Source of the DNA: Pontederia crassipes
Lineage: Eukaryota; Streptophyta; Magnoliopsida; Commelinales; Pontederiaceae
Reading direction: 5' to 3'
Assembly (NCBI GenBank): GCA_030549335.1
Contig: JAUKPH010000017.1
Span: forward strand, 14,097,501 to 14,161,500
Length of the DNA stretch: 64,000 nucleotides
In this document: positions 1 to 14,756 of the stretch, piece by piece
Layout of the letters: every line of letters begins with the position of its first letter
Numbering within the stretch: the first letter of the stretch is position 1
The notes under the pieces: generated by a model
What the model was told of the DNA's origin: nothing
The model's input: only the letters and a program-made list of their open reading frames with translations
Databases searched by the model: none
Position numbers and translations under genes: made by a program

Positions 1-176
1 GGTAATGTTCGTGCAATACCTGAAATGGTTTTGAAGCGTCGTTTTATTCAACAAAAGAAGCATGCAGTTACTGAATGATTAATTAAATGGGAGAATTCGC
101 CAGTTGAAGATGCTACTTGGGAACGTTATCAATCTCTACAAAGAAAGTTTCCTGAGTTTGTTGCTGCTCAGCCTTG
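1..176 (+). pseudogene. 3' end of a Ty3/gypsy polyprotein (chromodomain-like tail)
   Basis: The + strand reads through a typical C-terminal segment of plant Ty3/gypsy integrase: a PEMVLKRR-like start, then LIKWENSP, EDATWERY and KFPEFVAA. This is the degenerate chromodomain/tail seen in chromovirus-type polyproteins. A TGA at 76-78 interrupts it just before LIKWENSP, so the copy is inactive. The frame ends at the stop near 174-176. A purine-rich tract at about 192-206 and an LTR follow directly, which fixes the orientation. The rest of the element lies left of the window. Confidence 0.75.
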
Positions 177-191
177 AGGACAAGGCTAATT

Positions 192-206
192 TAAAGGAGG
201 CGGGAA
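192..206 (+). other. Polypurine tract of the gypsy element
   Basis: A purine-rich run (AAAGGAGGCGGGAA) lies immediately before the TG start of the LTR, where the plus-strand primer of an LTR retrotransposon is expected. Confidence 0.6.
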
Positions 207-524
207 TGATAGGATCCTATTTCCTAATAATAATAGGATTAGTTTATTTGCTTCTACTTTAATTAGCACTCTAGTTATTTACTTCCTAATTTGATCAGCA
301 CTCTATTTCTTTTATTTCTAGTTCTATTAGGATTTGTTTGGGTTACCCTATAAATAGGGCCCCCTTGAAACTCTTTTTAATGAGATATATGAGAATACAA
401 TCTTCTTTTGATATTTGCTTGGAGCAACTATCTTGGAGGCTTGACCCCCTCGAAGTGATCTATTGGAGACTTGATCCCCTCGAAGTGATCTAGTTAAAAT
501 CCTAATTGGACTAAGAACCTAACA
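207..524 (+). mobile_element. 3' LTR of Ty3/gypsy element
   Basis: The block starts TGATAGG and ends CTAACA, about 318 bp, directly after the polypurine tract. It has a clear TATA box (TATAAATA, 349-356) and, 75 bp further on, an imperfect 30-bp direct repeat around CCCCTCGAAGTGATCT (about 443-492). The 5' LTR and left target site are outside the window, so the right boundary rests on the TG...CA rule only. The LTR ends 204 bp before the receptor kinase start codon, with the same orientation. Confidence 0.65.
349..356 (+). promoter_or_regulatory. TATA box in the LTR
   Basis: TATAAATA sits in mid-LTR, as expected for the element's own promoter. Transcription from it would run toward the receptor kinase at 729. 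Whether it is used is unknown. Confidence 0.5.
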
Positions 525-728
525 ATCCAACCAGTTTCACCTTTAAACACCTCTACGCGCAGTTTTTGGATCTTTTATGCGTTTGGCTTGGCCTTTTCTC
601 CTTGCATCGTTAGGTCTGCAAATTTCTTTGCAACAGATGACCAGACCGGTGATTCAAGCACTGAAAGAGGCGAAGGGAAGGGAAAGCGACCAATGGTTCG
701 CTTCCTGTCCGCGTCGGACGACCTGTAG

Positions 729-3700
729 ATGAACTCCTGCTCCATGGAGTCTGTGGTTTTAATGGGAGAAAAGAGGACCGGACCTCCGCTGCTCCTCTTG
801 GTGTTCCTTCTTTTCTGGGCTGCCGCCGCTGGCGTTCTCTCCCCGAAAGGCGTCAACTTTGAAGGTAAAACTGTGGCTGTTACCCGTGACTTTTTCATTG
901 GATCCCTTTTCTTTTTTTCTAATTCAACAGGACAGGAGACTTGAAATGGAATTCTTTCTTCACGGGGATCTTTTTGCTTTACCAGTGGAAGCTCTGATGG
1001 GCATCAAAGCCTCTTTGAGGGACCCTCACAGTGTTCTCGAGAACTGGGATCGGGATTCTGTAGATCCATGCAGCTGGACCATGGTCACTTGCTCTCCTCA
1101 GAACTTCGTTATTGGGCTGTGAGCACTCCACTCCGCCGCATTGCCTTCTTTTCTTCTTACTTGCAGCTGCCTGTGAGCAGAATCGACCTAAATTATGTTG
1201 CGACTTGTGAATTCCTTTCAGGGGATCGCCGAACCAGAACTTTTCTGGTACACTCTCCCCGAGCATAGGGAACCTGACCAATCTCGAAATAGTGTAAGTT
1301 CTCAGCCTAGGTTCATGCAGTGGCTTTGAGTTGTTACACTTTTTTGTCCCTTCATGTGTGTTGATTTTATCTGAATCATTTTTTTTTTGCTTGTTTAGTC
1401 TTCTGCAAAACAATAATATCTCAGGGCTAATTCCGCCGGAAATTGGAAGGCTCCCAAATCTCTTAACGCTTGACCTGTCCAACAACTACTTCAGTGGAGT
1501 AATTCCCAGTTCTATTGGCCAGCTGACTACCCTCCACTACTTGTAAGCCAAGGCTCGCAAATTTTTGGCTTTATGTACTTTATGGAAACTAAGCTGCATT
1601 CCTTCTTCATGTCTGTTTTTTTTTTAATTCTGAGATCAGAAGAATTAATAACAACAGTCTCTCTGGAGCTCTGCCCCTATCTTTGTCCAACCTGGCACAT
1701 CTTTCTTTTCTGTAAGTCCTAATAAAATCTGCAGTAAGCTGAGAGTTCGTTGAATCCTTTACTGAACAAAAGAGTTGCTTATTTCCTCAGGGATTTGTCT
1801 TACAATAATTTGACTGGTCCTGTACCCGGATTTCAAGCGAGGACATTCAAGTAAAATAATCGGACCCTTCTTCCTATCCATGTTATTTCTTGAATTAAAG
1901 TCTTGTGTACTAGTTACTCTGATCTTTTTTTTTCTTTTGAGAGGAAGTTATTCTGATCTATTTCACATTCTAATTATGATGTATCAATTAGCACATTGAC
2001 ATATAAGACCAGAAAGTTGCAATTTATTGGGTCTCTTTTTGTAGAAGTACTAGTCAATGTTATTGGACACTTTCCTTCACAGTGTTTCCTTTTCTATATT
2101 TGTAAAACGGTTTTCATAGACAATCTGTCATCTGGATTGTTTTAATCTTGAAATATAGATCTATTCGGAGCAGTTCATAGTACTATATCATGCTCTCTTA
2201 ATTTTGTTCCTTCTTTGGGTTGCAATGTGATTGGAATGACAACTGACCAGTTTTTTGCAGCATTGTAGGAAATCCTCTGATTTGTGCTACAAAATCGGAG
2301 GGTGTGTGTTTTGGTACAATGTCAATGCCCATCACATACAACTTGAATAGTTCACAAGGTATTGATTCAGTGTGTTGAATCAAATGGAATGTGTTCTGTC
2401 ATAATTAAATTTGTCCTCTGAATCCTTTATGGGTTTATGCTTTATAGTCGACATTGTGCATCCATATTTATAGTTACCTAGTTTTCTCTCTCAAAAAATG
2501 ATAATGTTCTTAGTTTGGTTGTATGAAAGCTTATTTCGTTTTTAACTTACAGCATAGATTGAGAAGCTTGAAAAGAGCAAGAAAAAAGCAAAAGTATAAA
2601 CCCAAACGAAGAAAGCAAAAGGAAAAAAAAGCAAGAAAATTGCCAATGTCATTTGGAATTACATATGATCAATGAACTCTTGATAGTAATGTAATGTCTC
2701 CTGAATATCTTGTTTAAGTTCTAAATTTTGAGTGTCCGTAACCAAAAGTTCGATTTAGATCTTGTGGTGGTCAGTTCTTTCTGCAATTTTAGTTGTTGAA
2801 CATAATACCTTTTGTCTAGCTTACGTGGAAACAACTTTGCCTTCAATCAATTCCATTTTTTCTTCCTGTTCCAAGTAGATCATTCTGCAGCAGGGAAATC
2901 CAGAAATCATAAAGTTGCCATGGCATTTGGGTTGAGCTCTGGAATATTCTGTGCACTTGTTCTGGGCGTTGGACTGCTGCTTTGGTGGAGGCAAAAACAT
3001 AATCAACAAATCCTCTTTGATATTGATGGTCAGTGCCAATGGCTTAGATCTTTCTTATTTTTCTGTTGCATACAGATTTAACAGAATGTCAAAACATAAC
3101 ACATTAATCGATGCTAATTTTTTTTTCTAGACCAAAGTAATGAGGATGTTTGCCTGGGAAATCTGAAGAAGTTTCACTTCAGGGAGCTTCAAGCTGCAAC
3201 AGATAACTTTAGCAACAAGAACCTACTGGGAAAGGGTGGTTTTGGAAATGTTTACAGGGGCCATTTATCTGATGGAACCCTCGTTGCTGTGAAAAGACTG
3301 AAAGATGGAAGTGCCATGGGTGGTGAAATCCAATTCAAAACTGAAGTAGAGATGATAAGCTTAGCAGTGCACAGAAACCTAATAAGGCTGTATGGATTTT
3401 GTATGACTACCTCAGAGAGGCTTCTTGTGTATCCATACATGTCTAATGGTAGTGTTGCCTCCAGATTAAAAGGTAACGAAATTCAAGAACCCTGGAGTCC
3501 AGGGAAGTGATGACATATTGTTTTCCTTTCATTACAACTACTGATTTCCTGCTTTTATGTGGGCAAATAGATACATAATCTTTTCTTCTGCTTTTCCTTA
3601 GGCAAACCACTGCTGGACTGGAAAACCAGGAGACGAATTGCGCTTGGAACAGCACGAGGACTACTGTATCTCCATGAACAGTGTGATCCGAAGATAATTC

Positions 3701-4400
3701 ACCGGGATGTAAAGGCGGCAAACATTTTATTGGACGAATATTGTGAAGCCATAGTGGGCGACTTCGGACTTGCAAAACCTTTAGATCACAGTGAATCACA
3801 TATAACCACAGCAGTCCGGGGCACCGTAGGACACATTGCTCCAGAGTATCTATGTACAGGGCAGTCCTCTGAAAAAACAGATGTTTTTGGATTTGGCATA
3901 CTCATTCTTGAGTTAATAACGGGCCAGACAGCTTTAGAATTCGGGAGGTCAGTAAGCAACAAAGGAGGCATGCTTGACTTGGTAAGTGCAGCTATAAATT
4001 TCAAAGATCCATTTTTGCAGTCCTAGCTTGGTAAAATGACACGAGTCATTAGTTACTGATCATGGCTTCCTCAATTCAGGTAAAGCAGCTCCACCAAGAG
4101 AAGAGACTGAGTATGCTTGTGGATAAGGATCTGGAGAACAATTATAATCGAATTGAGCTTGAGGAGACGGTCCAAGTAGCACTCTTGTGCACTCAATACT
4201 CCCCTGGGCTCAGGCCGAAGATGTCAGAAGTGGCGCGGATGTTCGAAGGCGAAGGACTTGTAGAGAGATGGGAGACATCTTTGGGAGTGGACAATCACAA
4301 GTTTAAGACGCCTGAAATCACCTCAGAAGGCCGCTATTCCGACCTCGCGGGGGATTCGTTGCTCTTGATCGAAGCGATGGAGCTTTCTGGACCAAGATAA
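729..4400 (+). CDS. NIK: LRR-II receptor-like kinase, NIK type (complete, 11 exons)
   Basis: Exons: 729-864, 986-1118, 1222-1293, 1399-1542, 1640-1711, 1791-1850, 2261-2358, 2876-3028, 3131-3472, 3602-3981, 4080-4400. All introns are GT-AG and the joined frame is 1911 nt (636 aa), close to the usual length of NSP-interacting kinases. Order: signal peptide (about 1-38), N-terminal LRR cap with the DPCSW motif, about four to five LRRs (about 90-205), a membrane span (about 253-277, ending LLLWW) and a kinase domain with GKGGFGNV (323-330), VAVK Lys344, HRD 437-439 and DFG 457-459. It ends in the family-typical ELSGPR. The exon pattern of one LRR per 72-nt exon matches the SERK/NIK subfamily. 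Known members act at the plasma membrane in antiviral and developmental signalling, so that role is inferred from family. A nearer in-frame Met (MGEK, about 12 codons downstream) could be the true start. The gene has a truncated paralogue at 15016-31379. Confidence 0.93.
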
Positions 4401-4609
4401 ATTCTTTTGGTATCCAGCACAAAGTGAGGATTTGATTATTTATGCGGAAAGTTCTGCCATATTACTGCAGGATTTCACTTGTACAGAAGAGGCAAAAAAG
4501 TACAGTGGGAGTGCATTTGTTACCAAGAGAACATTTTTAAAGTGATGTTACCCAGAGAACTGTGAGATCAACCTTGAGAGGAATGCTTTTCCTTGTATAT
4601 AAGGAGTAG

Positions 4610-4615
4610 AATAAA
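4610..4615 (+). terminator. Possible poly(A) signal of the receptor kinase
   Basis: AATAAA lies 210 nt after the stop codon. It falls inside the 361-bp segment that is missing from the duplicated copy near 31343. Confidence 0.4.
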
Positions 4616-4619
4616 GACT

Positions 4620-6169
4620 GGCATTTCATGACATGATCAAATGGTCAATTTGACAAGAAAAAAACAAAATGACATTGTGCACCTTTTTCTCTTTTCCCCT
4701 AGAAATTACTGAAATTATTTGGAAAGTTCAGTTTCAACAAACTAAATGGCATTTGCCCGATGACACAATGTCTTTTTTTTTCTTTAAAATTAGAGGAAGT
4801 AGTTTTCTTTAAGAAAAAAAGAGTAGAAATAGTAGAAGCGAGCTAGGAGGTAGATAAGTAACTAATCTTATTAAATATATTGTGGAACATGGTTTTGCCA
4901 TGCTCTCAATTATTAGGTGTTAGGTTCATTTGGTTACGGGGACCTTAATTTCATGTATAATTTATTTTGCTATCAATTTAAATTCGAATCCGAGGAAGAC
5001 TAATCAAATCTTGGTATTGTGTTAGGCACGCGTGGTCGAAGTAGCGTACAAAGCTGGACCTTATAACAATGACCTTTTTTTTTGTTTGTAAATATTCACA
5101 ACAACTCATCTCTGATATAAATATGAACACTAGTAGAAGAAAAAAAAAAAGCTTGTGCTGCAAACTGCACAACCATTTCTTCAATGAGAAATGCTCTACC
5201 ATTCAATTTTGAAATATGTGAGTTTATCACATTCTTTTATTCTCCTCTTTAATTATAGACAATATATAAGGCCCAGGCGGATTTTTTTTTTAAAAAGAGA
5301 AGATAAAGTTGAAATCGGACAAGAAAAAAAGAGAAAATGTTTAAAAAAAAAGAAAAGAGAAGAGAAAGTTGATATCGGACAAGGAAAAAAAGAGAGAAAA
5401 GAAAAATATGGGATTAAAATTGCTTGGAGATAAAAATAAAATTCAAGTGAAATTGAATTTTCTTTTCTTCTATAAATGAAACAAAATGAAGTCTCCTCTG
5501 GTTATTTTTCCTCACGTCTCTCGTGCGTTGTCTCTCCCACAAACTTGATCGAGGGGAAAATAGAGTAAGAGGAAGAGGAACCGAAGAAGAAGAAGACATA
5601 TGTAAGTAGGACAAATTCATTGGTAAGATAATGATTTTTTATTTGAAGCATCATGTTAATAGCTCTGAACTATCCTTAGTCATAAACAATTTCATATGAT
5701 GATTTTATGATGCTGACAAACGTCATATAAATGATAAAAAAAACTCATCTCCGCAACGCTTTCTAGACACCATAACGACTCTCTGTAACTCGGTCTAAGT
5801 CCACCGCAATTTAGATCGAGTGCTCTCTGCAACTTGACCGGAGTTGTCATGGTTAGAGCTTGTGAGCTCTAAGACATAATGAAGCAAGCCCGATTTGATG
5901 ATGACCCGACCCGAGTTCTATCATGAAGAAGCTCAAATCGTGTGGCTTTTTCATCCAATGCTAGACCTATTAACCCGACCTAGATACGATATGACCAGGT
6001 ATGATATGACCCCTGCCTAAGTTCTATAAAAAACTTTGAAGATTGTCCTCTGATCGATCCTACTCTAACATTAAGATGAAGATCCAAGTCTATTTTTGAC
6101 CTCTGATTTGTGTCCTTAATCTTGATATACTTATGAGGTTTGTACTAGTCACAGTGAGACGTCACAAGT
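4620..6169. other. Intergenic, partly duplicated flank
   Basis: AT-rich sequence with no gene seen. About 4620-5640 is clearly homologous to 31345-32300, the downstream flank of the broken kinase copy, and shares purine-rich AGAGAAAA tracts. From 5640 on the match is lost. The part at 5750-6100 reads like decayed retroelement sequence, but I could not assign it. Confidence 0.5.
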
Positions 6170-7310
6170 TATATGCTAAAATGTCAAAGTGCAAGTTCTA
6201 ACCGAAGGAGATTATATTTTTTGTGCACGTAATATCTAAGAAGGATATTTTTGTGGACCAACTAAAGTGAAAGCAATATTGAACTGGTCAAGGACAAATA
6301 ATGCAATAAAAATTTGTAACTTCCTCATATTAGCTAGTTATTATCACAAGTTCATCAAAAAACTTCTCAAAGATAGTATCCCCTCTTATGATGACTGTTG
6401 TATCCATACTTACCATTTAGATCGATACTGATGGGTTTGTGGTGTATATTGATTCTTGCGGCATAAATTTGGGTTGTATGCTTATGTAATATGAAAAGGT
6501 TGTCGCATATGCATCAAGGCAACTGAAGAAGCATGTGATCTTGAACTAACAACAATTGTTTACATTGAAACATGGAGACATTATTTATGTGGAGACGAGT
6601 TTGAAGTGGTCATCGAATATAAGAATCTCAAGTATGTCTTATTTTAATAGGATCTCAATATGTGGCAACAAAGATGAATGGAATTTTTTTAAGGATTATG
6701 AGATTGCCATCAATTATCATTCCAAAAAGACAAATTTTGTTGTCAATGCACCCAGTCGCAAGTGGAGAACTCACTAACTTTTACCGTGAGTATGAAATGA
6801 TGAAGGAATTAATTACGTGAAATTCATGACTTGGCAAGAACGACATAGTACTGATGACACATAAGATACAACTGAACTTGGTGGACACGATATTTAAGGC
6901 CCAATTTGAAAACCTTAGGCATGCAAAGATGGGTCCCAAATGATGATAGTTTAAAAAAAAAAAGTGATGAATGAATGCCACAAATTTGAACTCGCAATTC
7001 ATCATAGTAGTACGAAGATGTATAAATACGTGTAAAGAAGTTTTTGGTGGAATGATATGAAATACAAAATTACGTAGTATCTCTTTAAGTGCCTGAGATG
7101 TCAACTAGTAAAAGTAGAACACCAGAACTTGTATAGAAATATCACATTTCTTGCAATTTCACAGTGAAAATGAGAGAAAATCTCCATGAAGAGAAAAAAT
7201 CTCCATGAACTTTTTCTCATGTCTAATATGTAGTTAGAAAGGATATGATACGAAATGAGTAATTGTTGATTGGTTAACGAAGTTTGCTCATTTTCCACCT
7301 ATTAGATTAT
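6170..7310 (+). pseudogene. Decayed Ty3/gypsy pol fragment (RT/RNase H/integrase)
   Basis: Broken + strand frames show, in the right order, pieces of gypsy pol. First comes a reverse transcriptase tail resembling the YYRKFIKNFSKI region (about 6310-6370). RNase H pieces follow (CVLMQYEKVVAYASRQLKKH-like at about 6470-6530, then TLKHGDIIYVE and the NYHSKKTNFVVNAPSRK block to 6765). Last is an integrase zinc-finger region with a STKMYKYVKKFFWW-like segment (about 7005-7060) and a C-x2-C-VK-E-H pattern. Many frameshifts and stops mark it as old. No LTRs were recognised around it, and it is absent from the corresponding flank of the second duplication unit. Confidence 0.7.
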
Positions 7311-8744
7311 TTTCCAGTGTTCTAATTGATCAAATCTTGATAAGACAAGGAAAAGAGATTATCAGAATATAATACTAATTCATCTTTACCAACTTTTATA
7401 TGTGCATTTAAATATAGTATACATGGATTTTATGGCTCTCGCCTTAGTGGTCGAGCTCAATTTTTTAACCATTTGAGAAAGATAAAATAAGCTTTTACAA
7501 CTATATATAATTTATAATGATACCAAATTAGTTCAGATACATTAATCTAAATTCTCTTTTTTTTTTCCCTTGAAAAGTGGTGTTCCGACCATTTTTAGGA
7601 GTGACAATTGAAAAAAAAAACAATTGATTAGCATGAGTTGGTCAAATTTAATGATTAATTAATTAGTAGGATTCTTTGATTTTTGAAAAAAATATGAATT
7701 AGATGACCATTAATTGTATTATTACATTATATGCTAAAATGTGTTCGTCTAGGTCTCGGTAATTAACCCAAATGCACCTATGTAAAATAATTACTCACAT
7801 AATGGGAGCATGCATTCTGTGTGTGATTGTCAAATATTTTAAAAACAAATTGAATCCATTTTTAAATTAGGTGAGTTCCACACTAGAGCACATGTCAAAT
7901 ATTATAAATTTTCACATTCTTGGCTCTACTCCCCCATTTGGCACAAGAACAAAACAAGAATTAGCTTCTTATTCCTATCATTTTAGCCAAACACTCTTAT
8001 CTAATCCCACACTTTTTGTTCTAGGAACATAGGTGCACATGGGATTAACTAATTCCTCCACGAAGTAAGAACCCAATGATCCATCTAGGTTAAGAGTAGG
8101 GAATATATTATGATGTGAGATATAATAATTTATTATGATATTGTTATATAAGTGAAGCAAACAACAAATTAAAAAGAAGATTTATGAAGAATAATTATGC
8201 TATTCTTGAAACAATTTTTTTTATCCAAATGGGGCAAGTACTTTATTTTTTTTTCTACTATTTGTTTATACCCTTGAATTCTACCCCTATTCAAAATCCA
8301 TAATGGTCTTTAATTACAATCAAGACACTATGTAATTAAAAGTGCCCTCACACTATGAGTGTCTTGCTGATAGGTGGGTTCATTTGTGATTTAAAATTGA
8401 TTTAATTCTATATATTGTGATATGTGTCCTAATTTTTAGATGTCAATATAGAGTTATAATCAATGGAAATACATATATAAATCGTATATGGGCTAGAGTT
8501 GGAAAATTAATCTGATTATAATTCTCTTATAATTTTTTTAATAATATTTTTTCGTCATATTAAATTTTAGGTGCATTATTTCTGATTCCTAACGTATTAA
8601 TTTGTATGTTAATGGATGATGGACTTTTGACTCTTTTCGAATTGTACCTATACAATAATATTATCATTTCACATCATTTTAGATTTTAAGTTCTAAAAAA
8701 GTCAAATCTAATCATGTTAATAATTTATTTCTTCATAAACAATA
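7311..8744. other. AT-rich intergenic
   Basis: No gene or recognisable element. From about 8290 on, the sequence is again homologous to the flank of the second unit (from about 32456), so the segment between about 5640 and 8290 is an insertion in this unit or a deletion from the other. Confidence 0.4.
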
Positions 8745-9395
8745 TGTTAACAAAATTGGTTAAGACCAACTGGTTCAAATTGGTTGATTCAATTGGTCCA
8801 ATCGCAAACCGATTGCAAATTCAGTTTGATTAATCAATAAAATTAGAAATAACAAAAAATTGGGTTGGCTCAGAAAAAATGAAAAAAACTAGATTGTGAA
8901 CTGGTATATGGGGTTCAACTCTATTCTTTTTACTTTTTTTCAAAAGAAATGATATATGAAAATATTTTATTAGGGGATATTAAAATTTAAAGTTACCAAA
9001 ATTATTTGAAATGAAATTGGAAGGTTATTGAGAAAAAAAAGGAAAGGATTTAAAATAAAAAAATAAGATGTTAGTTGGAGAAAAGCAAAATGAATAAAAA
9101 TGGAAATATATAATTAAGAGAATAATAAAAGAAAAGAGAGTTATTGACAGAATAAATTTAGATTATTATATTAGTAATTTTGTATTCAAATAAAATAAAA
9201 TAATTATTTAAACTAATATCTAGTCACAAATAATAATTATCAATTTGATTTAATTATTTTTATAGTAATTTAGATATTATATTATTATCAGATAATTATG
9301 AATAATAATATTATTATATAAAAAATTGATTCAATTAATTAAAATTTGACTCGGTTGACGTGTCAATCTGATTTTTAAAACATTCTTTCATACGT
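8745..9395. mobile_element. AT-rich foldback/MITE-like element, copy 1
   Basis: The ends carry inverted GGTTCAA/TTGACC-type sequences (ACTGGTTCAAATTGGTTGA on the left; GATTCAATTAATT, then CGGTTGACG and TTTTAAAACATT on the right). They enclose a strongly AT-rich core. The same structure occurs at 32905-33370 and 55687-56347. No ORF is seen. Exact ends and target duplication were not resolved. Confidence 0.45.
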
Positions 9396-9455
9396 ACAGT
9401 TGTTTTTCAGGGCAACTTGGAGTTGTTCGACTTTGACGGTGATGACGATGATAAA

Positions 9456-10230
9456 CTTGTATTTGTTCCGATGGCGGTTGAAGGAGTTGCAGGAGTTCGA
9501 ATGCCGTTGCTCCGCTCACGCACATCGCGCGATGCCGATCTGCTCACTGCAGGCTGCCGTTGCCGGATCTCGCTACCATTCACAAAGGGTCGCCGTTGCT
9601 CGTTCGCATCCCCGCTGCCGCTGCTCGCTGTTGACGCCTCTGCTCGCTGCGACGCCGCTGCTCGCTGCCTGCTGCCGCCGACGTTGCCGCTGCTTGTTGC
9701 CTGCCCCTGCCAGGTGCCGTTGCTGCTGCCACTTCCGCTGCTCTCCGCCAACGCTGCTGTCGCTGCTGCTCGTTGAGGCCGCCGCCGCCGCTGCTCCATT
9801 CCGATGTCGCTGCCGCTACTCGAAGCCACCGCTGCTGTCGCTGTTCGCTGCCGGCGCCTCTGCTCGCTACTGACGCCGTTGCTCGCTGCGACGCCGCCGC
9901 CGCTTCTCATTGTCGCCGACGTTGCCGCTGTTTGTTGATGCCCCTGTCATATGACGCTGCTGCTGCCACTTCCGCTGCTCGCGGCCAACGCTGCTGATGC
10001 TGCCTCTGCTCGTTGCTGCCGCCGCTGCCGATGCTCGAAGCCACCGCCGCTACTGCTGCCGCTGCTCGAAGCCATCGCTGCTCGCTACCGCCGCCGCCGC
10101 CGCTCGTTGCCTGTACGCGGTTCGATCTCTGGACGTCCGGTTCGACCTGCCTTTGGCTTTGTGGATGCATATCCGATCTGATCGGACGGCATATAATATA
10201 GGTAGGAGGCTCCTACTAGGAGCCCTCTTA
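9456..10230. repeat. GC-rich GCTGCC-type low-complexity block
   Basis: This 0.8-kb block is dominated by imperfect GCTGCC/GCCGCT hexamers with repeated longer phrases (TCGCTGTTGACGCC-like, CTGCTCGCTGC). Open frames occur on both strands but give only Arg/Cys/Ala or Ser/Gly/Gln low-complexity peptides, so I do not call a gene. It is missing at the matching place upstream of iminohydrolase copy B: 33466 goes straight to the GTTGGCACCTGG segment that resumes here at 10233. It ends with a near-palindrome, GGCTCCTACTAGGAGCC, at about 10208-10224. Confidence 0.7.
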
Positions 10231-10232
10231 AA

Positions 10233-10468
10233 TCGTTGGCACCTGGTAAAGTTGGTAAAGTAGTGCACCGCCATTAAAAAAAATAAGAAGATTCGCATGC
10301 CCCATTTTTTCTCGGTGCCCGACGACATCGAACACGATAAGCTTCGCTCCGTGCCGTGTCCTAGTCCTACTTATCGTAGGCTGAGTAGGAGAGGAGGGGA
10401 AAGGAGACAGAGGGAAGAGGCGAAAGGTGAAAAGCGCCGGAGGGTGCAGGAAGGAAGAGCGCTGCTGC
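10233..10468 (+). promoter_or_regulatory. Conserved 5' flank of iminohydrolase A
   Basis: This segment, from GTTGGCACCTGG to the ATG, is retained almost unchanged in both copies (compare 33490-33742), with a purine-rich leader just before the start codon. It probably holds the core promoter and 5' UTR. No clear TATA box was found in it. Confidence 0.45.

Positions 10469-14756
<4,288 letters not shown>

Noticed and set aside
9400..10263. Several overlapping open frames on both strands in the GC-rich block
   Set aside because: Low-complexity peptides from GCTGCC repeats, open in several frames at once, with no domain and no conservation in the paralogous flank.
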